A stretch of DNA of 64,000 nt from Sarocladium kiliense (Eukaryota; Ascomycota; Sordariomycetes; Hypocreales; Sarocladiaceae). The notes under the pieces are model-generated. The model did not search any database, was not told where the DNA came from, and worked only from the letters and a program-made list of their open reading frames with translations. Of this stretch, positions 23,783-34,829 are shown piece after piece (position 1 is the stretch's first letter; each line of letters starts with the position of its first letter). Position numbers and translations under genes: made by a program. The stretch spans positions 310,001 to 374,000 of the forward strand of contig JAUZTG010000015.1 in NCBI GenBank assembly GCA_030734395.1, in the 5' to 3' direction.

Positions 23783-25905
23783 GGTAGAAGGGACGCGGAG
23801 GAGAAGAAGGATTGTGAGAGGGGAGAAAGAGAGAGAGAGTGTGGGGGAGAAAAGTTGTGGCATTGGGTGAAGGCCTCACAGCAAGAGAGAACAATGCGTG
23901 GACCTATGCATTTACTTCCCGCTGCAAATCTGCATCATTTGCATCCGTGACGCATGATACCAGCACGGGGAAGAGAGTTGCCGAAGACCATGACCTCTCT
24001 TGAGCACCGATAGTCTCCAGAACCCAAAGACTCTCCAAACACATGTCACCGAACAGCAGCACCACGTCAGCTAATCAACTATCACCCATCACTTATAACA
24101 GCCAAGTCCCGCATAACAACCTCACCTGTCAAAAATGAAGTCTAGAAGGGCAGTAAGGCTTCTCTTGGCCGTGTAGGCCAACACCGGCCCGAACGCGCTA
24201 TCGACTCTTGCGACATGTCCGTCGGCCCTTCAATGTTGGTGATAGGCAAGATTTGCTCTAGTGGGATGTTTCTATTGAGCAAGATTAGAAGGGGGGAGAT
24301 AGTATGGGCATTAAGACAGGCATTTGGGGCTTCTGACGAGTGGGAAGTGGTGAGAGAGCTTCGGTGGGCTGCCGAAGTGGCTGTTCATGCGTGCGCAATA
24401 TTGTGACAGAGGTTGGGGGACTTTTACTTCTGCTGAGTGTTACCTCCTCGGATACAGCTCTGAAGAGTTTCGCATCGTTCTCGAAGCTTTTCTTGATTTT
24501 AGCACACACACAGCACAGACGCTGTGCGTGGGTGGTGTCGCCACCGACGGCGGTTGCAGGTCAGTCTAGTAGTCGCACAGATCCATCATCAGGTCTAGGC
24601 GACGGGACGGGCGGGCGAGCGGGCCTCAGAACCAGGGCAAGACAGACCCCATGATTTTCCTCGTATCGTTCGTAGAACACAAACCAAAGGGCTTGTCGTC
24701 TCGACCATCGTGATAAGCGAAGTCGATTTAGAAGTGGGAACTCTGGGAGTGAAGGGTTTTCAACTCCATACGAGCCCTTGTTGATGGCCACGTTTCGGCG
24801 ATAAAGCCTGCTGGAGAACAGGGGAGCTGAGGCAGTTGGGCAGTTGGTTAGTTGGTGAATTAGTAGTTAGTTGTTGGTATTCTTAGCAGCTTCTGAGCAA
24901 CAGGTAGAGTATCTCAACCAGACAACTGCGACAGGAGTCCAAGTCGCAGTCACCTTGGCGCTCGAGCATGGACTTGAAGCAGGTTTATCACCGAATAAAT
25001 TCCCACGAGTCATTATTCTCCATCGCCGTCGTCTTCCACCCTCAGCACCATCGTCAGCGTCCTCTTGGCAGGGAGGCATGTTGAAACGGTTCTGGCTGCA
25101 CCACGTTTCAGGCCCGAGTCTCAACCCCCGGTCTCCGCCCGGCCCCGGCCCCGTCCCTCCGGAGCAAGCAGCCTTTGTAAGTCAAGCGACGCCTGTTTGA
25201 CGCTCCCAAGAGGAGGAGGGCGAGTCTGTGTTACCGCATTCGGCATCGTATGTCCGGGGGTCTGTGTTTCCTGCGAGAGTCGCGAGTGGCCCTTCATTTC
25301 TGTCTGTGCCAAGGTGCATGAGGAGAGGCTTTGGTGAAGAAAGATAGGACGACTCCGGCAGAGGAGGAGCCCGCTTTGACACGGTGCTATGGGTTTGTTT
25401 CACGACTGGGTTGCCTCTTTCTGGCTCTGCTACTGGAGGACGAGGTGTTCATGTCGTGCAGGCAGTCAGGCGGGCAGTCAGATCCTAGGGCTTCGCTTAG
25501 GGGAGCACGCGAGAAAGGGTTTCTAAAGCCGGGGTGGCTGGATGGGCAGTTGATGGGTCGATAGCCGTATCTGCATCAGGGGCTTGATAGAGAGTCAGTC
25601 AAGGGACGGCAAGGCAAGGCACGGCAAGGCAGGGTTTCTCCTCGTGGCTTCTCCAGTAATAGAAACCCGTGGTGTCCCTGCACGAGTAGATCTTCTCGCT
25701 GCCCCCCCGGCTGGCTGGTTTCTCCTTCCCCCTCTGATCATTCATGCTCTCCATCTTCGTGAGCATTGACGAGCTCTCGTCTATGCCCGTGTTGATTTGA
25801 TTATCTCGCTACATTCGTTTCCCAAACAAGATCTTCTTCTTGCACATCCTCATTTCACCATCCAGCACCACAATCTTGAAGAAGATCGGCGAAACATCCT
25901 CCGAG
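23783..25905. other. 2.1 kb intergenic region
   Basis: It has ordinary composition with short overlapping open frames only. GGCAAGGC-type short repeats occur around 25611-25640. No gene, RNA or transposon feature was recognised. Confidence 0.45.
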
Positions 25906-26981
25906 ATGAAGCCTACGACTACTGGTGTGGCCGTCTTCTCGGGCCTGGCCGCCGTTGTTGCGGCCGATGCTCTCCCTATGGACTCGATTCCGCTTCAGTG
26001 CGTCAAGGTCTGCGGCCCCATCGTCGAGCTGACCAGTATCTGCAACACCAACATTGATGCGCGCCGAAGAGCGCTGAAGAGGAGGAAGGTCGACGGCGTG
26101 GCAGCTGGAGTTCGAGGACCGCGACTACACTACAGCAGGACACGAGAGAACGAGTGTAATGGAGGACGATGCGCCAAGGAGAAGAAGGCTGTCGATCCCG
26201 AAAAGAGACAATTCTCGGTCATCAGACAAGCGCCAACGAGCTTCCCTCCAGAGTTGATCGCCCTTCCAGAGGAGACCGTCGCTGCAAGGCCAACGAGGAT
26301 ATTTCTCTCCATCGAGACGACCTCCGCCGTCCCAACATCAGCCAATCCTCCGCCGCCACCGACAGATGACACGAATACCAATGACGGCAACGCAGACGAC
26401 GATGTGGACCCCGAAGACGATGCTGAAGACGATGCTCCCGCGCCATCTACAACAATAGCAACCATTGACCAGACCGCTACCGCGATAGCCGACGCATCAG
26501 CGACTAGCACAGGAGCAGCCGTGGGTGCCGATGCAGAGAGCGACGCAGAGGAATGGTGGATGCCGGATGATGCAGAGGAGCAGTGTGTATGCATGAACGA
26601 CAGCTTCGACGTGGGCAGGTTAACGGCCTTGTGCGCGAGCTGCGTGGACCAAACTGGTGATCCAACAAACAGTACGTTCCCCTTGATACTACTCCTACTG
26701 CCGCGATATTGGAGAAGTACTAACGTGCATTTTGCGCAGATATCAACATCATCGTCTCAACGTGCGGATTCAAGAACGAGACCTACTCTCGCGAATTGGA
26801 CCGCGCCGCAGAGAACGTACGCGTCAAGGCCACGAAGCCGACGCTGCAGATGACTGCAGGAGATGGATCTAGCGCTGCTCTGGCACAGGAGGTCCAAGGA
26901 GGCAGCAATGTGAAGGCGAAAAGCCGGGCTGCGGTAGTCCTCGCTGCTGGGGTCGTAGCATGGATGGCCATGGTGCTGTGA
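25906..26981 (+). CDS. GPI-anchored cysteine-containing cell-surface protein
   Basis: Exons 25906-26671 and 26740-26981 are joined over a 68-base intron (GTACGT donor, TACTAACG branch site, GCGCAG acceptor), giving 335 residues. A signal peptide (TTTGVAVFSGLAAVVAADA) leads to a first Cys group (LQCVKVCGPIVELTSICN). Then comes a long low-complexity linker rich in Asp, Glu, Thr, Ala and Pro. A second Cys group (QCVCMN, LCASCVD) follows, and after the intron STCGF. The C terminus is a hydrophobic helix (AAVVLAAGVVAWMAMVL) with no cytosolic tail, preceded by small residues (GGSN), as expected for GPI attachment. The Cys groups at both ends resemble an unnamed fungal surface family in which the CGPIVEL stretch recurs. 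A wall or plasma-membrane location is inferred; function is unknown. Confidence 0.72.
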
Positions 26982-27744
26982 GGCACTCAGTTGAGATGGA
27001 GGAGGAGGAGGAGGCTTCTTTCTTACTATTCTACGTATATGTGTTTTTTGGAGGAGGGACTGAACATACTGACTACTGACTGGTCACATTTTACTTGCGT
27101 ACATATCATCAATCGCATTGTTCATCTATGTGACCTTATGGCTTGCCTTATTCGCTGTGTGTGACTTTGGAGAATGCCGATGTGAGTAGCTGAACAAAAC
27201 GTCACCAGACGGCGGCTTCGACATATGAGAGTTTCCATATTTGTCGGGCGTATTAGCATTTTACTTAGCTGCAGTGAAATATACCAGGGTACATCCGTCT
27301 CGAGATGTTCCTCCTCCATCAACGTGTTCGCAGGAGTATCTTCTGCCTAAGTAAAGCCCTCGAACATAGTCTAGGGTATCGACAAAAGACAGCTCATTCA
27401 CTAAAGCTGCACGAATCATGCTTGATTTTGAATATCCAGGTCGCTAGAGACCCTGGATTCTCATCGAAAGATGCTCTGTTGCCGTGACTCCGTCCCTGGA
27501 CTTAGCGGGCGGACTTTGGCCCCGACCATCACCGCTGTCAACCTCCAGTATTTGGGCATCCTGTCTATCTGGCTCAGGCTGTAGCACATTTAAGTGCTTA
27601 CATGGTCCCCTCATTATCCCGTCGCCTCATTTCCTCCGAGATGAACAGCGAATTTGGGTCCATGATTTAATTCTCGCCATATCGCATAGTAGCACGGTTG
27701 AATGAATCATTGTTGACCTAATCTTGTTACTGACAACCGGCATT
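26982..27744. other. Intergenic region
   Basis: 763 bases between two same-strand genes. It opens with a GGA-repeat patch (26997-27014), after which no feature is seen apart from the presumed promoter of the reductase at 27745. Confidence 0.45.
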
Positions 27745-28567
27745 ATGCATCTCATCCTCACGGGCGCCACAGGCATGGTCGGCACGGCCGTCCTTGACCG
27801 CATGCTCAAAGCTAAAGACGTCACCAGGATCTCCATCCTCTCTCGAAGACCCGTCCGCTTTGCCGACGAAGTCAAAGATCCCCGTGTCAACGTAATCATC
27901 CACACAGACTTCACAAAATACGATACCTCTACTCTTCAAGAACAGTTGAAGGATGCAAAGGGCTGCGTCTGGGCGTTAGGAAGTACCAGTACAACACAAA
28001 CGACACCGGAGGAGTACAGAAAGGCGACGAGGGACTACGGAGTCGAAGCAGCGAAGGCATTTGCGAAGATGGGCACTGAAGATGAGCCATTTCGGTTCGT
28101 GTACATCTCTGGCGAGGGAGCAACACAGACCCCAGGGATGACGACTACGCTGTACGCAAGGGTGAAGGGAGAGGCAGAGGAGATGCTGACAAAAGTTGCG
28201 GAGGAAACACCATCGCTGATGGTCTTGTCGGCGAGAATAGGTGGTGTAGATGCAGCAGGACATGAAGCGATGGCCAAGTACGGGCCTGAGAGGATCTTCA
28301 TGCACAGAGTCCTGGGAACGACTCTTATGCCTGCTCTGAAGGCGTTGTACGGGAAGATGCATATGCCGACGATCACGCTAGGGGATGTATGCACCCAATT
28401 GGTAAGCTTGCACCTCCATGCCTCACGATAAGAGCTATATACTGACGATTGTGGTCTAGGCCATGGGAAAGCTCGACAGCAAATTTGAAGGCTACGGCGC
28501 CGTCCAGCTCGGGACTAGGTCATGGGCTCTTCGGAATTGGGGTCTGCAAAGGCTGGCAAAGGAGTGA
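27745..28567 (+). CDS. NAD(P)-binding Rossmann-fold protein, TIP30/atypical short-chain reductase type
   Basis: Exons 27745-28401 and 28460-28567 are joined in phase 0 over a 58-base intron (GTAAGC donor, TCTAG acceptor), giving 254 residues. The N terminus is a dinucleotide-binding motif (LILTGATGMVGTAVLDRML), followed by SILSRRPV, VWALGSTSTTQ, and FVYISGEGA with a downstream Tyr and Lys (LYARVKGEAEEML) that match the YxxxK pair of this superfamily. The overall pattern is that of fungal HTATIP2/TIP30-like and NmrA-like atypical SDR proteins. Substrate is unknown. I chose the ATG at 27745 because it places the beta-strand at the very N terminus. A similar gene lies at 60098-60885. Confidence 0.75.
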
Positions 28568-30104
28568 AAGAGAGGGGCGGGCGGCTATGTCTCGGGCCAA
28601 GGTGATGAATTGAACCGGGAAACTGGGTCGAAAACAAGGCTTTGGCATTGCCGCCAGACCACAGTTGTCGTCCTGTTTGTCGACGTGAAGGGATTGACGC
28701 GTCGAGAGGAAGGGTCTTCATTCCTGGGGTTGCGGCAGCGGGATGGATGAGACATGAAGGCAGGACAGGGTAGAGGATTGTCGTTGCAGCGGGTAAAAAA
28801 AGGACCTGAGGCTGTCATCGAGGAATGAAGAGAATTCACTCCCTTGAAGGTCGTAAACTTTCTACCATATGCTCGTCATGTCCTGGACGACTTTCTCGTG
28901 TGATCGACTTGTATAGATGCTCTAGCTGTCTATCTTCTAGGACACTGTTAGCAACTTCAAGATGAAGCTTTTACTTGATTGATGGCAGCTGAGTAATCGT
29001 TGACTCTGTGAAGGAAGGTATGGTTTCGCGACGCGACCCTTCCCGACAATCTGCGGACAGTCAGATGTCTCAGACCCCAATCTAAGCTTAGACATCAAGT
29101 GCCGGCCCTCTACACATCTCCGCTTCTCACTTATTTGCCGAGCTTGACCATTGCCGACGCTTGTGGGCAGTGGCTGTGGGACCCGAGTGCCAGTTGGGGG
29201 CGGTGGTGTTCGAATTGGTCACGTTTGGCCCGTATGGCGATGGGGTTAGAAACGTTGACATTATAGTGGGAACTCGAGCAACATGTGGATGATATTTATC
29301 GCGGGCAGCATCGCCCTGCTTGTTTTCAAATAAGTCTGAAAGCACGAGTAGAATAGCAAGTAGAATAGCAAGTAGAATAGCAAGTGGAATAGGCAGTAGA
29401 ACAGGAAGTAAGATAATCCACAAGATAGTGAGTAAGATAGCAAGCAGAATAGAGAGGAAGATCGTGAGTAAGATAGTGAGTAGAATAGCGACAGATAGTC
29501 TGCCGAACAAGCATGATATTTTGCTCAACAAGTCGTGTCTGTGGGAGACTGTCGACTCTCACAGTTGTATGACTCTACCCACTGGGCAGCACCATGCTCA
29601 ACGCGCCACTCTCTGGTAAGCACCTGTCCCTCGCTTCTCGAATAACATGAGACATGGAATGCTCGGAAGTTGATTCTTGGCAGACTTTACCCAAATGCAC
29701 CATGTTCTGAACACCGGCATTTGTTCACCAAACATGAGGTATGCACCAAGCACCCACTCCTCTGGCGCTTCTCGAGCGCTACGGGCCAGAGACGAGCACA
29801 AATCCCCTGGTGCTGGAGTCCCGACCTCAGTCGCAAGGCTATGTTTCACTCTAATTACCGGGTTTTAGTACTCCAGTCAAACATCTTCACTGGTATTCTA
29901 CGCGTTCACGACGCTATTTTGATATCGTGGCTTCAGAACCATGGGGATCGTGTTATTGCCGGGATGGCTGGGGACAATCACCTCGTCTTACACTGAGTGT
30001 ATATATCCTTCATCCCGCTGTCGTAGGATACTGCTACCCCTCGGGACTTTCTATTCTTGGATACTCATTATAGCATTGTGTTCATTTGCTTCGCCAAGTA
30101 CACG
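28568..30104. other. Intergenic region containing a 12-bp minisatellite
   Basis: About 1.5 kb. Apart from the array at 29347-29493 there is no feature. The open frames across the array are by-products of the 12-base period. Confidence 0.45.
29347..29493. repeat. 12-bp minisatellite, copy 2
   Basis: Tandem 12-base units with consensus near AGTAGAATAGCA, grading into AGTAAGATAGTG and AGGAAGATCGTG, about twelve units. The first three units are almost identical and the later ones diverge. The same family occurs at 33105-33281, on the other side of the 911-residue repeat protein, and in worn form at 4271-4350. Confidence 0.75.
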
Positions 30105-32840
30105 ATGGCTCGTTACGGTCCTCGCAAGGCGGCTGCCTTGGGGCCCATCCTGACAGCTGTGCCTGCCCTCGCCGGCGCAGACTTTATCACCACTGTTGAG
30201 GTCCTGTCGACGACATACCTTGACTTTGGCGTCTGCTGGAACCAATGCGAGGAAGTCGGGTTCAATGGCCAGGCTTTCAAGACCATGGAGGAGAAGCCGG
30301 CTCCTTACCATACGTTGACTCTTCCCATCTGCGAAGGCAAGGGTCATACTTCGACCAAACACCCAGAGTGCGATGACTGCTACGGAACAGTCTTCTGCTA
30401 CGAAGAAACAGATATCCCGTTCGTCACTTTGACGAAGACTCACCACGGTGCTACGCCTACGATTGAGATCATCGGCCCTGCCGACGACTGCGATGTTTGC
30501 ACCGGCACCGTCTACATCTGCGATGGCGACAACCCATATGGTCCTCACACAACCGCCACTGTTACAATTACCCTGCCCGGCGCTGACGAGGATGGCCCGA
30601 GAATCACTCTTCCGCCTAGTGTTCCTGGAGGTCCTTCGACCGTCATCATCGGCACTCCTGGCTTCGAGGATAACCTCCCTACCGCCCTGCTGCCCAATGC
30701 CGGCCCCGGCTCTCCTACCAACATTGTCTTCCCTACGGATGCCAACGGAAACCCTCTTTCAACCGGTACCCCCATCGTTGTCGTTGGTGATCCTACAGAG
30801 GCTGCCGCACGGGCAAATGGTCTTCCTACTGCCACCAACGGCGATGGAGAAGGCCCACAAGTCACTGCTCCCCTCGGTTTCAGCCTCCCGCCTATCGTGA
30901 TCGGCTCTGATTCAGATGGTGGTAGAAGGCTTGGGAACGATGGAGATAGCGGCAACGGCGACGGCGGCGCTGGTGGCGGCGATGACGATGACGAGCCTCT
31001 CTTCGTTCTATCCAACGGTGATGAGGTTGAGCCTGGCGAGGTTTCTACCTCTTTTGGGGATGGCTCCGACCCAGCAGATGCCAATGGCAACGGGATTCCA
31101 GACTCGGAAGAGGGAGGATCTAATCCAGTAGATGCCAACGGCAACGGGATCCCCGACTCTCAAGAAGGGGGCGTTGATCCGGCAGACGCCAACGGTAATG
31201 GGATCCCCGACTCTGAAGAAGGTGGCTCCGACCCAGCAGATGCCAACGGCAACGGGATCCCCGACTCTCAAGAAGGTGGCTCTGATCCGACAGACGCCAA
31301 CGGTAATGGGATCCCCGACTCGGAAGAAGAGGGAGGTAGCCCCACCTTGCAATCCTTGGACGGAGACGGCGGTGCTGGTGGTGACGCTGGAGATGGAGGA
31401 AACGGCGCCGGAGACGACGGAGCAGGAGGCGCGGGAGGTGCTGATCCCGAGGATCTCACTGATGGTGTCGGCGATACTGTTGCAGGAGGAAACGGCGGCG
31501 GCGATGACGGCTCTGGCGGCAACGGCACTGATGATGGCACTGGCACCACTGGAGGAGATGGAGGAAACGACGCTGGAAGCGATGGAGGAGACGCAGCCGG
31601 AGGTGATGGAAGTGGTGCTGACCCCGAGGATCTCACTGACGGCGTTGGTCCTACTGTCGCAGGTGGAAATGGTGGCGCTGATGATGGCTCTGGTGGCGAC
31701 GGCGCTGGAGATGATGGAGCTGGAGGAGATGGAGGTTCTGGAGGTACCGGAACCGGAGATGATGGCTCTGGAGGAGATGGAGGTTCTGGAGGTACCGGCA
31801 CTGGAGATGATGGAGCTGGAGGAGATGGAGGTTCTGGAGGCACCGGCACTGGAGATGATGGCTCTGGAGGCGCTGGAGGTTCAGATGACGAGGTACTCGC
31901 TACTGAGGATCAATCTGGTGCTGGAGGTGATGGGTCAGGAGATACCGGGTCCGGCGATGGCGGCGCTGGTTCAGGAGGAACTGGTGATGGTGGCGATGGT
32001 GGTGATGGATCAGGAGGAACAGGCTCTGGAGATACCGGCTCTGGCGATGGAGGTGCCGGATCGGGAGGGACTGGCTCTGGTGATGGTGGCGACGATAGCG
32101 CGGGCTCAGGCGGTTCAGGTTCTGGTGATACTGATGATGGATCCGGTGGTTCTGGATCTGGAGATACTGGTAATGGTTCAGGAGGAAGTGGCTCTGGTGA
32201 TGCTGGTGATGGATCTGGCGGATCTGGATCGGGCGACGCTGGTGATGGTTCAGGAGGAAGTGGCTCTGGTGATGCTGGAGATGGATCTGGCGGATCTGGA
32301 TCGGGCGACGCTGGTGATGGTTCAGGAGGAAGTGGCTCTGGTGATGCTGGAGATGGATCTGGCGGATCTGGATCGGGCGACGCTGGTGATGGTTCAGGAG
32401 GAAGTGGCTCCGGTGATGCTGGTGATGGATCTGGCGGATCTGGATCGGGCGACGCTGGTGATGGTTCAGGAGGAAGTGGCTCTGGTGATGCTGGAGATGG
32501 ATCTGGCGGATCTGGATCGGGCGACGCTGGTGATGGTTCAGGAGGAAGTGGCTCTGGTGATGCTGGAGATGGATCTGGCGGATCTGGATCGGGCGACGCT
32601 GGTGATGGTTCAGGAGGAAGTGGCTCTGGTGATGCTGGAGATGGATCTGGCGGCTCTGGGTCAGGCGATGCTGGGGACGGTGGAAGCGGAGGCTCAGGAT
32701 CTGGAGATGCTGGAGACGGCGGAAGCGGTGGCTCTGGGTCAGGCGATGCTGGGGACGGTGGAAGTGGGGGATCGGGATCAGGGTCATTCGACGACGATAC
32801 TGGTGGAAGTGGTGGCAGCGGCTCCGGCAGCTTCGAATAA
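30105..32840 (+). CDS. Large secreted protein with nested Asp/Gly/Ser tandem repeats
   Basis: An intronless frame of 911 residues. I chose the ATG at 30105 because it begins a signal peptide ([15 protein letters not shown]). Residues about 25-165 are a non-repetitive domain with paired cysteines ([26 protein letters not shown]). A Pro/Thr/Asn-rich linker follows. Next come five 18-residue repeats (about residues 325-412) with core [12 protein letters not shown], which resembles the Asp-rich calcium-binding loop of thrombospondin type 3 repeats. The rest is Gly/Asp/Ser low complexity, including 16-residue units (around residues 536-583) and a long array of 12-residue units (core [12 protein letters not shown]) to the C terminus. 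No membrane helix ends it, so release or wall trapping is likely. A role in adhesion or calcium-dependent matrix is inference. Repeat number may vary between strains. Confidence 0.7.
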   Translation: MARYGPRKAAALGPILTAVPALAGADFITTVEVLSTTYLDFGVCWNQCEEVGFNGQAFKTMEEKPAPYHTLTLPICEGKGHTSTKHPECDDCYGTVFCYEETDIPFVTLTKTHHGATPTIEIIGPADDCDVCTGTVYICDGDNPYGPHTTATVTITLPGADEDGPRITLPPSVPGGPSTVIIGTPGFEDNLPTALLPNAGPGSPTNIVFPTDANGNPLSTGTPIVVVGDPTEAAARANGLPTATNGDGEGPQVTAPLGFSLPPIVIGSDSDGGRRLGNDGDSGNGDGGAGGGDDDDEPLFVLSNGDEVEPGEVSTSFGDGSDPADANGNGIPDSEEGGSNPVDANGNGIPDSQEGGVDPADANGNGIPDSEEGGSDPADANGNGIPDSQEGGSDPTDANGNGIPDSEEEGGSPTLQSLDGDGGAGGDAGDGGNGAGDDGAGGAGGADPEDLTDGVGDTVAGGNGGGDDGSGGNGTDDGTGTTGGDGGNDAGSDGGDAAGGDGSGADPEDLTDGVGPTVAGGNGGADDGSGGDGAGDDGAGGDGGSGGTGTGDDGSGGDGGSGGTGTGDDGAGGDGGSGGTGTGDDGSGGAGGSDDEVLATEDQSGAGGDGSGDTGSGDGGAGSGGTGDGGDGGDGSGGTGSGDTGSGDGGAGSGGTGSGDGGDDSAGSGGSGSGDTDDGSGGSGSGDTGNGSGGSGSGDAGDGSGGSGSGDAGDGSGGSGSGDAGDGSGGSGSGDAGDGSGGSGSGDAGDGSGGSGSGDAGDGSGGSGSGDAGDGSGGSGSGDAGDGSGGSGSGDAGDGSGGSGSGDAGDGSGGSGSGDAGDGSGGSGSGDAGDGSGGSGSGDAGDGSGGSGSGDAGDGGSGGSGSGDAGDGGSGGSGSGDAGDGGSGGSGSGSFDDDTGGSGGSGSGSFE
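31077..31340 (+). repeat. 54-bp coding repeat, five units (TSP3-like)
   Basis: Units start at 31077, 31131, 31185, 31239 and 31293 and each encode an 18-residue Asp-rich loop. Units alternate between DSEE and DSQE endings, suggesting the array grew by duplication of a two-unit, 108-base block. Confidence 0.8.
31710..31853 (+). repeat. 48-bp coding repeat, three units
   Basis: Units start at 31710, 31758 and 31806 and encode 16 residues (DDG[AS][12 protein letters not shown]). A partial fourth unit follows. Confidence 0.75.
32211..32690 (+). repeat. 72-bp higher-order coding repeat, about seven units
   Basis: A 72-base unit recurs at 32211, 32283, 32355, 32427, 32499 and 32571, with a diverged copy at 32643. 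Each holds two 36-base subunits that encode nearly the same 12 residues but use different codons (GGATCTGGCGGATCT versus GGTTCAGGAGGAAGT). The array therefore expanded as a dimer. Confidence 0.85.
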
Positions 32841-33382
32841 GCGAGGTTACATTTAGAGTCCCTCATGGCTGGTCCTGGGTGAAGGAGCAATTTATTTATA
32901 GCCGCGATAATGAAGATACGGCAGATTTCTATTACATCCTCATGCCTTCACCTGTGATGGGCATGTTTGCCTTAGCAGGGCAAATATCTAGCTATGCACG
33001 GTCAAGTTATAAGTCAGGTAAAAGCCTCCTGGGCTCCAGGAACTGATCTTTGTTACTAACTAGCGTTTAGGTAATCTTCCCTTAGGGCTGAGAGCGAGCT
33101 AGAGAGTAAGATAACTAATAAGATAGCAATTATATTAAAGACTAAGATAGTAAGTCAAGAGAGTAGATAAAGAGTAAGAAAGAAAGTAAGATAGCAAGTA
33201 AGATAGCAAGTAAGATAGAGGGTTATCTGAGAGTAAGATAGTGAGTAAGATAGCAAGTAAAAGACACGAGTAGCAAGATAGTAGGGATACTTTTATATCC
33301 AGTCTCGAAGCAAGACTCGGTAATAAAATATCAGGCTAATAAGAAGGGCTACATAAGCCTAGTCATTTTGACAGCACTAACA
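32841..33382. other. Intergenic region with minisatellite and AT-rich DNA
   Basis: A 3' region of the repeat protein, then a worn AT-rich stretch with the array at 33105-33281, then the 3' end of the FAD oxidase gene. Confidence 0.5.
33105..33281. repeat. 12-bp minisatellite, copy 3
   Basis: Tandem units with consensus near AGTAAGATAGCA, including three close copies at 33195-33230 and several spaced or worn copies. Same family and same orientation as 29347-29493. Confidence 0.72.
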
Positions 33383-34829
33383 CTATAGACTTAAAGGCAT
33401 TGGCTTAAAGAACACATTGTCTGGGTCGAATTCCCTCTTCAATCCACGAAGGAACTCAAGGTCTGCCTTCTTGAAAGTCCTCTCAAGGCTTAGAATCGAA
33501 GACTGCATTAACGGCAAATACGCCTCATCCATGACGCCGTCCACAGACTTCAGCGCCTCGTGGGTAGTCCTACACCAACTAGCTGCTGCTGGCTTGCTTT
33601 CAGCATCCGTGAAAGCATAGCCAAGGATCTCGACCATAAGATGGACCTCCCGAGTAGGGAAGACTCGGGCTGGGTGGTCATGATCAGGCGAAAATGGCTG
33701 TCCATGAACCATGTGGATGAACATGGCGCCCCAATCCGGGGTGATCAGAGGTGCATGCTTCGCGATAACGGCTACTGCGCCTGGCGAGGGAACTAGCGAT
33801 CTGAGAGAAACAGTGCGCGTCTCCCCGCCTTGCAGATGGGGCGCAATCATCTGCGTTAATTGGCGTACATAGTCCGCCAGGGCCACGGATGACACCGCTG
33901 CCTGACCACCGGGAGAGATGCTGACGACTTTCTCGAGCCATTCGGCCTGCTCTGTGGACGCTGGACCTGCCCAGACGAACTGCACTCCCCAGACTGCCGA
34001 TGGTGCCCCAGGAGGTGTCATGATCATAGGCTGGAAATAAAGCTCCCTGGGAAGTGATTCAACCAAGTTGAAGAGAGACTTGCAGTTGTCGAAGTATTTT
34101 GTGAGAGAGGACCCTATGCCATCGGTGATGTCGCAAGTAATAAAACCGCCGGTGATCTGCGAAAAGTCAGCCCTTGCCATCGCGACGAAGTACAATTATC
34201 GCTCTGACCTCTGTGAGCGGATAGACCTTGATCTCAAGCTCTACGATAACCCCAAATGCAGGTCCAGCACCCCGCAAAGCCTTTAGGAGCCGCTCATCAG
34301 CAACAACGATGCGCCCGTCAGCAAGGACAACCCTCGCTCCCACAATCTGATCGCAGCCAAGACCGTATTTCGCTACCATAATCCCATAGCCGCCATTCAT
34401 AGCCCAAGAGCACCATCCGACCGTACCGGCATTTCCGCATGCTGTCATAACACCCTCAGCAGCCAGCCCATCCAATAGTCCCTGGGTCAAGATACCACCT
34501 CCGATGCGAGCCGTACGCTTATCTTCAGCAACCTGCACGGTATTGAGGTCTCGGAGGTCGATTTGGACGGCATCTTGGGCCACTGATCGTGTCGAGAGAT
34601 CGTGGCCACCGGCTCGGATCACAAGGGGTGTTGAGTTGGCTGAGAGATGCCCAACTAGCTCAGCTACTTGCTCCGCAGTCTGGGGTCGGACAATAACCAA
34701 TGGAACGTCAGGGCTTTCGATGAAGACCTGTTTTGTCGCATCAAATTCCTGATCAGATCGCTTGATGACTTTTAGTGCTGGTCGACCTTCGAAGAAGTCG
34801 GTAAGGTGCTTTGGTAGAGCCATGGTCAA
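33383..34829 (-). CDS. FAD-binding oxidoreductase of the berberine-bridge/6-hydroxynicotine oxidase family
   Basis: Exons 34829-34209 and 34156-33383 are joined in phase 0 over a 52-base intron (GTCAGA donor, CTGAC branch site, CGCAG acceptor), giving 464 residues. The N-terminal FAD-binding domain shows VIVRPQTAEQVAELV, then IRAGGHDLSTRS, whose His is the residue that covalently holds FAD in this family, then a Gly-rich loop (AMNGGYGIMVAKYGLGCDQIVG) and RGAGPAFGVI. The C-terminal BBE-type segment (EFDPDNVFF) is at the very end. There is no signal peptide, unlike many secreted fungal members, so an intracellular soluble oxidase is expected. Substrates in the family are alcohols, amines or sugars; which one applies is not known. 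A second in-frame ATG lies two codons downstream of the start used. The next gene, on the opposite strand, is an aldehyde dehydrogenase. Confidence 0.85.

Noticed and set aside
31900..32890. Minus-strand frames of 295 and 326 codons, Pro- or His-rich
   Set aside because: They are by-products of the 36/72-bp repeat array of the plus-strand secreted protein; they lack a start context, signal or domain.
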